Below, piece after piece: positions 34,614-45,724 of a stretch of DNA of 64,000 bases. The translations under genes and the position numbers were made by a program. Source of the DNA: Apoda limacodes (Eukaryota > Arthropoda > Insecta > Lepidoptera > Limacodidae); contig OX291545.1 of NCBI GenBank assembly GCA_946406115.1, positions 22,129,153 to 22,193,152 on the forward strand, given 5' to 3'. The notes beneath the pieces are model-generated. The model searched no databases. It was not told where the DNA came from and saw only the letters and a list, made by a program, of their open reading frames with translations. Position 1 is the stretch's first letter; every line of letters begins with the position of its first letter.

Positions 34614-37350
34614 GTTGATTGACGATGATTGATTAAGTAACAGTGATCAATAGTCAAGTCAAGCCTTCAAAAACCCATTATTGACTTTATTTTTCATAGT
34701 ATTGTAGTGGAACGTACAGTGATGTGTAAACAATGATACCTATTATCATAGACCGGTGTATTGCTGATAAAAGTTCTAATTTGAACGAACGAAACGGCAC
34801 GTAATAAAATGCCATGAACGTAAGAAATATGATGAAATAGTTATACGCACATGATTCTATCGGGCTGTTTTTGTCTCCGTTTTATATAATATTATATTTT
34901 ATATAGGACAAATTGCACTAGTGTTGTCGGTAAAGTTCATACAATAAAATACTTGAAATTTGCTTGCTCGTCGGAAATTAAATTGCTCAAACACTAAAAA
35001 GACTAATATTTTTTTAAACATTCTTTATTTTATGGTTAGTTATGTTAAATAATGTATTGAAATTTGTATAAATTCAATTGTCTTAATTTTTTTTGGTATT
35101 GACAGACTCATGCAAATCTCTGTATGTAATAGAAGTAAGTTATAAATGTGTTACATTTAAATAAATGGGCAGTACTTTGACTATTAGTACTTAGGGAAAT
35201 TTGCATATAAAAATGTGTACATACATTTATAAATTTACATTTTAATATCTGCTAGTTTTCGGCTGCCCTTTAATGTTCACTAGCAATTTAAAAAATTCAA
35301 GAAAATATGGTAAAAACAAACCCCGAAAATGAATATCATAAATGATATAAAATTATATGATATAAATGACATATTAGTATGGACACAAAAGATTACAAGG
35401 TAAGTAATTTTTTTTAAGAAATCGATTAAGTTTTGTTTAATTACTTAAATATAAGATACTTTGAGATGTTTCAAACATGTCTTAGGCTAGCGTTATGATG
35501 GCCATATTGACCAAAGTGTTATGTGGCCATTGTCTAAATTTTTTTTGAACACTTAATTAAATTTTTATTTTGTACAGACCAAATACAAATAAGTAAAAAA
35601 CTTGTATTGATGGCTCTAGTCAGCTTAACCAAATTGTAGACAAGTGGAGCTCTAAACATTACTAAAAAGAATATGAAAAATAGCTCGTACTATTTTGGTT
35701 CCCACATTAGGTACGAGTTTTTGCAGCTTCATGTTATATGCAAGATCATGCTATCTAATCAGTCAGTCATTGTTATAATATCGTTGGAAGATATCGCTAG
35801 CCTTGTGATGAGAGTTCAGATTACCATTAAACTGGGTTTTGTGTTACCAAGGTCTAACGAGGGACAATTATCTGAAAATTATACGATCTACCGTATGCGT
35901 ACCAAGAAGGCTTTGGTAATTTTTTGGACTTTGTGCAATGTGAATGATGTAAACAAAAAACTGTGTGTTTAAATAAAATTATCATCGGTCGGTGCAAGTA
36001 ATACAGGTGAGAAATGGTTTAAGTAGCTGTTTAATGTATTTATGAACGTGGCCATATTTAAATGTATTAATGGTCATAAAATGATTAAAATCATTTATGA
36101 GTAAATTTTCAACAAACAGCGCATAAGCTTTTCTGCTTGTTTTGAATATCGATTACGGCCAAACAGTACATGCATATCGAAGCTAATTCACAAACTGTTG
36201 TGTAGCTATCTCACATTGCTCCTTAAGAGGGCGGTATAGGCCAAAAAGCTTATTTTCTGTAATACTAACGTTGTGCATGTAAATGTACTTAAAAGTTGCT
36301 ACACAATTTCATATACATTACTATGTTTGTTATATACTTACTATGTTTGTTATATACTTACTTCTTAAGTAATTTATACCGTAATGAAGCCTTGAAACTT
36401 AAATTATTTTTCTTGTATGCAGTTTAACGTTTTTACCGTTTCATAGTCACATTTTTTTGACTTTTTGCTTCAACTTAGACTCAATGCACTAGATAACAAG
36501 CTACTTATTCTAATTATTTTAAACAACTTGCGTTACCACCAAATTTATTGCTTAAACGGTTTTAAATTTGCACAAGTGGTTAAACAATGGTTACTTCCAG
36601 ATTTTTTATTAAATTAAATGCAATAAATAAAAATTATTGTTTATGGTAATGCACACAATATTTTTTGACATTTTTTTTTTCAATCCTAGTTAGATGCTTT
36701 AGTTTTGCCCAAAAACGGCATTTTAACGCGATCTAGCATATATCGTAGTTTTAAATAGATTTGAAACTGTGACTAGATAGCATAATGAAAGTTGCAACTA
36801 CCTACTGAAGTAAATATATGATAGATTAGGGCTCGTGGTATGTATAACCACAACCTACTATACCTTTTCTAGCAATTTAAGGGGACAAAAACAAATAATA
36901 ACGCGGAGAATACCCCTAGGAGGGGTTTAAATACTTCTTTGCAAATTAAGCATTTCGCACCTAATTTCAGAGCGAATTAATCCAGGATCTTGATTCTGGA
37001 CGATTACGAACATACTTTTTCCGCATTCATAAATCGATACCTAATATAAGCCTCGCGACAAACCTAACCATTAGATTGACTCCGTTATACCATAGTAGTA
37101 AAGAATAATGAAATAGGTTAATTGTACGTGTACCTGTTACTATACAAACATACCAACCTCAATTCTGATAAATATATATAGATCTTTAACAAAACTTTGA
37201 ATTTTGTTGTTGGAATTTGTTAAAAAAAAAAGTTTTCAAGTGAATTTATTTCCGCTAATGTAGGTAATTCGCATTTTTATTTTGTGCAATGAAGAATATT
37301 TTGTCTTGTAGGTAATACGTTATATGACCATTGTTACATTTACTTTCTAG
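34614..37350. other. Gap upstream of gene 2
   Basis: A 99-codon frame (35673-35972) has no recognised domain and ordinary AT-rich codon use. No promoter motif for gene 2 stands out. Confidence 0.45.
36318..36361 (+). repeat. Two-unit 22-bp tandem repeat
   Basis: TTACTATGTTTGTTATATAC occurs twice in a row with two-base spacing. Confidence 0.8.
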
Positions 37351-37375
37351 AAGACGGAAACTTAAATATTTCGCA

Positions 37376-37517
37376 ATGACGATACGGCCTTTATCTACTG
37401 CTCTCCAGAAGAAGGCAGAAAAAGAGATCAACGAGAATTCAAAAAGAGTAGACTCCGACATCGAATCGCTCAGGCACTGGTTACAAAAACAACCTCATTT
37501 GGAGTCGGTACATCCAA
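37376..37517 (+). CDS. Gene 2 coding exon 1
   Basis: Encodes MTIRPLSTALQKKAEKEINE through LESVHP and ends at A|GTAAGT in the same phase as gene 1 exon 1. A possible 5' UTR splice acceptor (ACTTTCTAG) ends at 37350. Confidence 0.92.
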
Positions 37518-40500
37518 GTAAGTTCGACTTATTTAATAATTAGGTACCTAATATACCTACTTAGTAGATAATTATATCATTGAGCTGGGTGTGTTGTTCA
37601 TACCATTATTTATTGTATAAATAACGGTCCTTGATGAAACTCATTATTGAGAAAAATGCAGGCACAAACCTAGGTAGGTAATTCTTGCAATATAAGTTTT
37701 TAAATTTACGCGTTCCACAAAACGGTATTTTGCCAAATGACGCGTTTAATTTATTATTTTTAAATTAGGTAATTCTTGCGTTTTTAATTTATTCCATTCA
37801 TCTTCTTTTGAATTATACCTAAGTAAAATAGGAAAACTCAGATTTTTGCCAGTGTCAGTTTCTATGGAATAAACAGTAGGCAGCGGAGGTGCAGGTGATC
37901 GGTTTCTTAGTTTTTACCTTTCCGGCATATATAAGTCTGTATGTATGCACACATTCTAGTTTAGGAATTCGTCCATAGTCAGCTGTTTGTAGTGACATCT
38001 GTTACAATACACAAGTGATAGAAAGACAGTGAAGCTAGTCATTCCCATGAGGGCTTAAAAGTTCCTCTTATAACTAACAGATGTCGCCAAAAAGATGGAA
38101 TATATTGGTAATTAACTTTTGCATAGTTTCAATAATTTTCAATGTTTATTATTTCTACGTACTTTTTACTACTAAATAAATATTAATTAAATACCTTACA
38201 TAGTACCTATTTGTTTTAAAAGCTATTTCACTTAGGATAATATTCAGTCTAGTTGCACAAAACAAAAGCGTTAAAATGTTAGTCAAATGAACTAGTCATT
38301 GGTGTGACAGCTGTTTCTGAAATTTTATTCGATTTCAACAGATGTCACTAAACTAGAAAGTTTGACTTGTTACAAAAAAAAGTGCGTGTCGGATATGCTT
38401 TGGTGGACAGAGCCATTAATAATTGTCCGGCGTAATAATTGTCTTTAAAAATCTAATACAACTTATTTTTTAATTTGGTTTTGATATAAATTTTAATATG
38501 ACATTAATATTATATTGTTCTTCAATTTGGGAAATGCTGCAGATGCCTGTACTTGGCAACATTTGCATACAAAAGTGTTGTTAAGCAAACAAAATCATTA
38601 AATTAATCATAATAACTAACTTTGTAAGTTGTAAATAAATCAATTAAATCAATCAATTAAAAAAAAAAAGCTCACATAGGTAGGTACCATTGATGCGGAA
38701 TTAATAACGATAAACGTGCAATAATTAAGTAGTTAAGTGTCATACATAAACTGTCGGAAACAAAGTAAAAATCTTGTCCAATTTATACAACTAACAAGAA
38801 TAGTTGAAAAATATTAACATTCTGAAGTAGTAGTAGTAATATATACATGTTTACAAATAACTTGAAGAGTTAATGCAACACCTCTTTTCAGCGGACCAAT
38901 GGCTCCTCGCATTTCTTCGTGGATGTAAGTTCAGTCTAGAAAGGTGCAAAGAAAAGCTAGACCTCTATTACACACTGAGAGGCCTTGTACCTGAATTCTT
39001 TTCCAATAGAGATCCTTTACAGCCAAGATTACAAGAGATTCTAAAGCTAGGGTAAGAGTCAAATTTAAGTGCCTATGTATACTATAAATTTTCGTACCTA
39101 CACGACCATCAATAAAAACATATCGATAGGTATAATAGGTAAAATTATAAAAGTGTTTTAAGTTTATTATAAAAGGAAAAAAATAAAGGTTTATATGATT
39201 ATGATTTGCTTGCTTATCTTTGCGAGTGATACCCCTGATGTTGCAAGCGTCCATAGGCTACGGTGACCGCTTGACGTCAGGCGGACCGTAAGCTTGTTTA
39301 TATATAAAAAAAAAATTCGCATTTATAATATTACTAGCTTTTTCCAGCGGCTCCATCCGCCCTTAATTTGGTTATCAGTGTGGGATTCTTTCGGCAACTC
39401 CTTGATTATACTAAAGAAGTTTGTTATAGCAAGCTACAGCTGCAGCTATGGTTTCTTCTTGGAATTTGGTTATAGTTACTCCCGCGGGAACTTTTGAATT
39501 TTGCGGGATAAAAAGTAGCCTATGTCCTATTCCAGGACGCAACCTATATGTGTGCCAAGGTTCATCTCGATCCATCCAGTAGTTAAAGCGTTACTTTCGC
39601 ATTTATAATATTAATGGGATAGCTGGTAATTAATAAATTTTGCCAGTGGCTCCACCCGCTCTAAAATTGGGTATCGGTGTGGGATTTTTACATCAACTTA
39701 TAATTTAATTTTACTAATGGAGTTTACTAGAGCAAGCTATAAGCTGTACTTAGCTTTATTTCGTTTAAGCTCGGTTATATATATATATATAAACTTTGGA
39801 ATTTTTCGGGATAAAAACTATCCTATGTTTTTTCCCGGGATTCAAACTATCTCCATACCACATTTCGTCTAAATCGGTTCAGCGCTTTAAGCGTGTAGAA
39901 GTAACAAACAGATAGTCATATAAAGGCAGACACAGTTACTTTCGCATTTATAATATAAGTAAGAATGGATTATCGACTATTGGCATACTAACATAAAAAA
40001 AGCAGGTAAAAAAATACTATTTTTTTTAATCAATTAAACCATAACGAGGTGATCGTTTCAGTGCTTTCCTGCCATTAAGGAACTGCTATAAAGAAGATTC
40101 ATCACGTATTTGCATAGTAAGAATTGGTGTGTTCAACCCCTCAAAATACCACTTAGTAGATGTTATTAAGGTGTCTTTTATGATCACCGAAATACTTATG
40201 TTAGAGGATGACAATTTTTCAGTATCTGGTGAGGTAAGTAAATAAATTAATCAGTTACTTTTATTACCTAATCTGTAAGAACTATTTCATGGCATAGCTA
40301 AGTACCAAATTTTTTGAATAAAATAACAATTTCTGTTAAATAAAAAAATATCGTATATCGAATTAAAAAAAAAAAAACTTTTTTTTGTTTTTTGTTGAAG
40401 GTAGAAAGTTTTTTTGACGTTTTGATCAAAGGTACTTAATAGGCAACGAAGAAAAAAAGGAAGAAAGAGATTCTCAAGTTGACGCGTATATTTTTTCTTT

Positions 40501-43500
40501 TCTATGTATATATATTTACGGTTTTTATCTCCAGAGAGGGTAAACTGCGGCTGGATACACACCCAAATAATAATATGATAGACAGTTTACGAACCACTTT
40601 AGTCCTGTGTGAAAGGGGGGGGGGGGGGGGAGTCTATCGCCGCTTTTGAAGCAGTCTATTTGTGGTATGTAACAAAGTTGGTTTACCACCAGTAATATAA
40701 ATAAATTACTAAATAAATAATAAAACCCGACTGCACTAAAAAGAAGTAAACAAAATGATGCCCACATGATGAAGTGCGCGAAAGATACTTTATTCCTTGA
40801 TCCACTATACTGTGAGCTACCCTTAAATAAAAATTCCTATTTTTCATAACAAATCTGTAAAATTTCATTAGAATCTTCCCAAAGACAGAATATGTAGAGT
40901 TATAAGGCTTTGACATACCGACGGCCGGACGAAAATTACGAATTTATATGATTTTTTCGGTACAGAATCCAAAAAGTGAGAAAAGAAGAAACGGCATTTT
41001 CTAATAAACTTTTATTTCTACTTTTTCACACTATTTCGGTTATAGTAAATTCATGCCTAGACCTAATTTGTTCCTTCTTGAGAATGTTATAGTCCACCAT
41101 GACTAGTGCAAATTGGCAGACGTTGTCGAACTAGTGGCCACCTGTCAGTTTTTTTTAAGCCGCTCAAAACGCCTAACTATTGCTGTTATATGACGGCAGC
41201 TTACAAATGGCTAAATTTTATTATTGTCTTTCAGGAGGCCATAGTTGATATGAACGGCGTCGGGTTAAATGTGTTAAGTCAGTGGACTCCGGCTTTGGCG
41301 AAGAAAGTCATCTCGTGCTTTGAGAAGGCTCTACCTGTGAGAGTGAGGAGTAGCCATATCCTCAACACTCCACCAGGATTCGAGGCAGCATATGCAATTT
41401 TTCGAAATTTCCTAGGAGAAAAATTTAAAAAGCGGGTGAGTCCAATTTCTAAGTTAAAAAGTATTTAGATTTGATTAATAAAGATTTAAGCTTCTCAATC
41501 ACACACAAATTTGAAGACTCATAATATGTATAAGTGCTTATTCATTTTCATGCATGTTAAACACATATTTTGAAGTGCGTCTTGTTATATCAACACACAA
41601 TTTAAACTCCTGGGTCTAGACTTGAAATTTTGTACAAAGGTCCCAGTTAAAACGTAACTCGTTGACACTAAGAAACGGTTTTGCGAAAAATAAGCTCTTA
41701 GGAGGAATGCTGGGGGGTTAAAAATTTGTATGGTGTTTGACCTTAAGCTTAGAAATTATGGTTGACGTGTTTCGCCGTTTTTGAATATTCATAACTCACA
41801 GGAAAAAATAGGTGATAAGTATTAGAATTCCAATATTTTTTGTAAAAGTCCACGCAGACATAGTCGCGGTAAAAAGCTAGTTTCTGTATAATTTTAATCT
41901 GTAAACTTCAAACATGACATGTTAACATTGTGTATTAAATATTTAACTTGGTTAAATAATTTATGTCTACCATTCAGGCGTTTTTCTACATAGGTAATAC
42001 TTTGAAAACAAAACCTATTAGCTAAGTAACTTTTGGCTGGAACAGTGTATTTTTTGAACTAGTATTTCATGATGTATAAAAATATTTAGAATAAAAGACT
42101 GCGAAGTATCTAAAAAGGTTATTTCATTGTAAAAAGCTAACACTAATAGTTTATTTGCAAGTCATTTTACGGTAGCACTAAAGTTTATTTTAATTGTACA
42201 CTGTAACCTAATTCACGTTAGGTATGTAGGTATCAGTCGGTATCACAACAACGCTATACTCCAGTATGTGTTCGAAGAAACCTTTAATGATTGCATATAT
42301 GTATATTTGCTTTCTTATAGATTCAAGTCCATAATCAAGAGATGGAGAATTTGCACAAATATATTTCTAAATCTGTGTTACCTCAAGAATATGGGGGAGA
42401 TTGTGGCTCTATTCAAGAATTAACAGGTTAGGTAATCATTTTGAATTATTGTAAAACTTAACGTAGGACTAAATGGCCCTATGGTTATGTGTTTGCTTTC
42501 CATGTCTAAGGTACCCGGTTAAATTCCTGTTCAAGGTCATGGACAAGGGCATGACCAGTTTGAGCTAGACGGGAAGAGACGGTAGAAAATGTTATTTTCT
42601 TATTGCAAAATTGTAGGAACCCCTCGTATGTTCCTAGTTACGCCTAAGGTTAAGGCTCCGTATATCCGTTCCGTTACGTTCTAGCGCCTTACCATCCAGC
42701 GTTCCACTGCAAGGACTCAAGGAACGGGTCACATAGGTAAAAACGGTCAATGACGGGGTTCTGTAGAGACCTCAAAACTGCGGACTGAAACAGCGCCAGC
42801 GTTCAAAAAGGTGGTAATTGAAAAAACGGAGGGTCTTCGGTGCCTCAGGTTAAGGCTCCATATAGCTCAATTTATAATTAAATGATCTCGGATCTGATTT
42901 GTGATACGAAATACGTCGATAGGTGTCACCTGTTACACTGGGAATAATGGATCGCCAGTGACTGTTATTTATTCATCACTACAGAAGGTAAATATTTGCT
43001 TGTACTATCCCAGAAAAAACCCTGTAGGGACAAGTGGCATAATGTTGTATTAGGTATACTGACCAACAAAACAACAAAAATTTATATTCTATTATGAGGT
43101 ACACTGGTCAACAACACAAATTTGTGTTCTTTTAGACCAGTGGTCGTCAAACTTTTTTGTTCAAGGGCCAATAAAGCCGGTGTGAGGTAGCCCGTAGGGC
43201 CGCATACCTACCTGCTGTTTATTATGAATTCATTTGCAATATATAATCTGGATTATTTAATTCCAGTATTAATTACTTCCGTGGGATTCCTACGGAAACT
43301 CTTTGATTACCTATACAAAAAGTATTTTATATTATTTCTCCTGCTAAATCTGTGCCTCACCGCTGCATGTGCGACGTGAAGGAATGATATTTCCGCTCGG
43401 TTTTATGCGTTTTAAACTCTTTTCCAATGGTAAAATAATCCTTCTTTATTACTTCATTCAGCTACACCTGCCTTTTAAATCAATTAACCGCTTTCTTCTT

Positions 43501-45002
43501 CTCTATGTAAAGGAATAGTGGTGAGTGGTCTAACATTTGGAGAAAAAAAAGTGTCCCTAGTTCTTTTCTCAACCCAAACTATCTCGGTGCCAAAACTGTT
43601 GTATATTAAGTGCTCTGTTTGTAAGGTAAAAGAAAAATTCACTGTAAAAACTTTATTACCCTTCAGTTCCCCTACTAACAGTTGATCGGGACAAAAAGTA
43701 TTTTATGTAGTTCTCCATTTTCTTAGCCATCTCTTTGGAAAAAAATCAAACCCTTTTTAATGTTTGAAGCATTGAATTCTCCGTTAAGACGTAATGGAAT
43801 AGTGCCCCGCGATATTAGCTGTAGTAAAATATATTCCCGTCGAAATTTTGGAGTAGGTAGTATCCTATTGTGTTTCACGTTCCTCCTATTCACTATCTTT
43901 GTGCCAAAAATCAGGTCAATTAGTTGCTTTTGCTACATTGCGACGTCAAACAATTACAAACAGACTTTTGCATTTATGTATTTGTTAGAAATAATTATGG
44001 GTACTAGGAAAATAATATTTAGTTAGTAATTTAAAGAAGGTTATTTTACTTAGCTCCTATAAAATAAGGTTATTGGTTGCGGGCCGCATCAGACTTCGAA
44101 TCGGGCCGCAGTTTTACGATTACTGTTTTAGACCATGTCTTGTGTTATATGAAGGTAGGTAAGGTATCGGGTTTGATATACTAGTACATTATTTTTTCAT
44201 ATACTGTACCTTTATTTACGTATTGTGAAAACTAGTCACGGGTCTAGTTGGTTTGTCAAGAACAGTAACAGTAACCAAGTAATAAGTATAATAATAAGTA
44301 ATAATAATAAGAATTGTCGGCTCCGTGGCTCAGTGGGTAATGACCTGACTGCTGAATCAAGGGGATTCAATCCCGCACAAGACAAACATTTATTATTTGT
44401 ATTTTTCTTGAGACTGGGTGTTTTCTATGTATATTATGTATGTATTTACAAAAAAAGTAATATCTATGTATTTGAATCCGTTGTCTGGTACACATAACAC
44501 AAGCATTGCTTAGTTTGGGACCAGATGGCAGCAATGTCCAAAATATAAGAAGTTAATATTCCGAATTGTTTACAACAGTTAACATTCGTCATATCTAAGA
44601 TCAAGCCGAAAACCGAATATTATTAGTAGTATTGTGATGGCTTAAAAAAAATCGGATTCCAATAATACATAATCTGTAAGAAAACCTTCTTACGAAGTTT
44701 TTTTTCATTTTGGCTTGATCTCATGAACCGTGACAGTTAAACAGTTGAAATGTATTGTATAGAATAGTATTTTATAGAATAGTACGGAACCCTTCGTGCA
44801 CAAGTCCTAATCGCACTTGGCCGATTTTTTATAGTTATACGTTTTAATTTCAGATCATTGGAAGACAAAGGTGGAGAGCTATCGTAATTGGTTCCTTCAG
44901 GAGGAGACTGTTGTGTCTGACGAGAATAAGAGACTGGGAAAACCTAAGACATCACTACTCTTCGGCCTTGAGGGCTCTTTTAGAAAACTTGAAGTTGATT
45001 AA
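37376..45002 (+). CDS. CRAL-TRIO lipid-transfer protein, alpha-TTP-like (gene 2, 6 coding exons)
   Basis: Proposed exons are 37376-37517, 38892-39051, 40062-40233, 41235-41435, 42321-42426 and 44854-45002. All have GT-AG borders and join in frame to 930 nt, 309 residues. The CRAL-TRIO N region is at about residues 28-100 (DQWLLAFLRGCKFSLERCKE). The lipid-binding fold follows at about 102-262, with TPPGFEAAYAIF, KRIQVH and LPQEYGGDCGS. The C-terminus RLGKPKT...EGSFRKL matches gene 1, so the two are tandem paralogs on the same strand about 17 kb apart. No signal peptide is present, so it is likely a cytosolic carrier of a hydrophobic ligand that the sequence does not reveal. Exon 2 has the same length as in gene 1, but gene 1 introns 3 and 4 are replaced by a single intron elsewhere. 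Everything visible suggests a working gene. Confidence 0.95.
38892..39051 (+). CDS. Gene 2 coding exon 2 (CRAL-TRIO N domain)
   Basis: Acceptor CTCTTTTCAG and donor GG|GTAAGA, 160 nt. Encodes DQWLLAFLRGCKFSLERCKE through LQEILKLG. Confidence 0.95.
39215..39312 (+). mobile_element. L2 LINE 3' tail in gene 2 intron 2
   Basis: Only the last about 95 bases remain (GCGAGTGATACCC, GCAAGCGTCCATAGGCTACG, AAGCTTGTTT, poly A). A family B repeat starts about 25 bases later. Confidence 0.75.
39336..39968 (+). repeat. Tandem pair of family B repeats in gene 2 intron 2
   Basis: Two copies in a row (39336-39622 and 39637-39968) each run from CCAG.GGCTCCA.CCGC to TACTTTCGCATTTATAATAT. They differ by small indels, so they are separate insertions or an old duplication. 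Confidence 0.65.
40062..40233 (+). CDS. Gene 2 coding exon 3
   Basis: Acceptor CGTTTCAG and donor GAG|GTAAGT, 172 nt. Encodes AFLPLRNCYKEDSSRICIVR through FSVSGE. It reaches 42 nt further into the fold than gene 1 exon 3. Confidence 0.92.
40615..40630 (+). repeat. Poly(G) run
   Basis: Sixteen consecutive G lie in gene 2 intron 3, in otherwise AT-rich sequence. It could form a G-quadruplex or be a length-error hotspot. Confidence 0.9.
41235..41435 (+). CDS. Gene 2 coding exon 4
   Basis: Acceptor CTTTCAG and donor CGG|GTGAGT, 201 nt, phase 0. Encodes EAIVDMNGVGLNVLSQWTPA through GEKFKKR. It covers the region split between exons 4 and 5 in gene 1. Confidence 0.95.
41583..41912 (+). repeat. Family F repeat, copy 1 (gene 2 intron 4)
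   Basis: Contains GGTTTTGCGAAAAATAAGCT, TTGACCTTAAG, GTTTCGCCGTTTTTGAAT and a GTCGCGGTAAAAAGCTAGT end. Confidence 0.5.
42321..42426 (+). CDS. Gene 2 coding exon 5
   Basis: Acceptor TTCTTATAG and donor G|GTTAGG, 106 nt. Encodes IQVHNQEMENLHKYISKSVL then PQEYGGDCGSIQELT. Confidence 0.92.
42462..42600 (+). mobile_element. tRNA-like SINE fragment (gene 2 intron 5)
   Basis: TGGCCCTATGGTTATGTG and GGTACCCGGTTAAATTCC resemble A and B boxes about 30 bases apart. GGTTAAGGCTCC then recurs at about 42647 and 42848, in direct repeat. Confidence 0.35.
43138..44125. mobile_element. hAT transposon with exact 8-bp target duplication
   Basis: The left end CAGTGGTCGTCAAACTTTTT and the inverted right end CAGTAATCGTAAAACTGCGG are hAT-type termini. 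TTTTAGAC flanks both sides exactly (43130-43137 and 44126-44133). The element is 988 bp. No transposase frame is seen, so it is non-autonomous. Part of the interior resembles a family B repeat (TTCCGTGGGATTCCTACGG near 43276; ACTTTTGCATTTATGTAT near 43965). Confidence 0.88.
44316..44546 (+). mobile_element. tRNA-derived SINE, family S, copy 1
   Basis: The head has GGCTCCGTGGCTCAGTGGG (A box) and GGGATTCAATCCCGC (B box). The body shares CTTGAGACTGGGTG, GTATTTACAAAAAAAGTA and CGTTGTCTGGTACACATAAC with copy 2 at 50540-50782. Confidence 0.75.
44700..44832 (-). mobile_element. Family A repeat, truncated copy 3 (gene 2 intron 5)
   Basis: Contains TACGGAACCCTTCGTGCAC and CGCACTTGGCCGATTTT, ending 21 bases before exon 6 of gene 2. 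Confidence 0.65.
44854..45002 (+). CDS. Gene 2 coding exon 6 (C-terminus)
   Basis: Acceptor TAATTTCAG. Encodes HWKTKVESYRNWFLQEETVV through EGSFRKLEVD and a TAA stop. A family A repeat ends about 21 bases before this exon. Confidence 0.95.
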
Positions 45003-45493
45003 AACTTTTTAATAGTTTTGTGTTGTTATTGGATCGGCTTTTATAAGAAAATTTGGATATTGTCTTATGCACGATGTTTTAAGAGTTCCGTAGCCATAAA
45101 CCTAGTCCTGAGAAAACCTTATCAGGGAGCTCATTCCACAACCCAAGCGTTCTCAGGAGGAAGTTTTTCTAAAATCACACAGTAGGTACGAGACCATTTC
45201 GGTTCTAAAGTGTGAGAATGAATTGGATGCCGATGGCGAGTGGTGCGATGGTAGAAAGTAGTCGTGGGCATCATCTCTAAAAATTCCTCGCAACACATCC
45301 CATTGTGATACAAGTACAAGCGGTAGAACACACACAGGGAGGCAGATGGCAGCAGTACTCCATATGGGGCCGAACTTGCGACTTTTACGCTTCGCTCTGT
45401 TAAGTACCTACATCAAGTTTTTTAATAATAAAAAATATCCAGTGGCGACACTAGTGTGCAGTATTTGGGACCTTAAGGGATCGAGGAAATAAA
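45003..45493 (+). promoter_or_regulatory. 3' UTR region of gene 2, interrupted by LINE sequence
   Basis: There is no AATAAA in the 85 bases between the stop codon and an antisense L2 LINE fragment at 45088-45410. The first AATAAA motifs after it are at 45427-45432 and 45488-45493, the latter inside a fold-back element. Transcripts may therefore end in or beyond transposon sequence. Confidence 0.35.
45088..45410 (-). mobile_element. L2 LINE fragment in the gene 2 3' flank
   Basis: The reverse complement encodes ELFEM-, FYHRT- and LEPKWSRT-type C-terminus. The poly(A) tail is missing. Confidence 0.75.
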
Positions 45494-45724
45494 TCAAAAA
45501 CTTATATAAAATCAATAAAAATAAATACTTTCATAGCAAAGATGCAGTCAAAACTTACACGGAATTTAAGGGTTGCTGGTTCAAGTCCTGGCTTGAGGTT
45601 TGACTGTATCTTTGCTGTGAAAGTATTTATTTATATTGATTTTATACAAGTTTTTGATTTATGTCCTTGGTCGTTTAGGGCCCCAAATACTGCTCACTAG
45701 CGCCGCCACTGGATATATTTTTTT
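45431..45724. repeat. Family C fold-back element, best copy
   Basis: Arms at 45431-45553 and 45597-45724 are reverse complements over about 120 bases with scattered differences. They start ATATCCAGTGGCG and share AATACTTTCATAGCAAAGAT. The 43-base loop carries GGTTGCTGGTTCAAGTCCTG, a B-box-like sequence. Confidence 0.8.

Noticed and set aside
35673..35972. 99-codon frame upstream of gene 2
   Set aside because: No domain, no start or splice context, and ordinary AT-rich composition.
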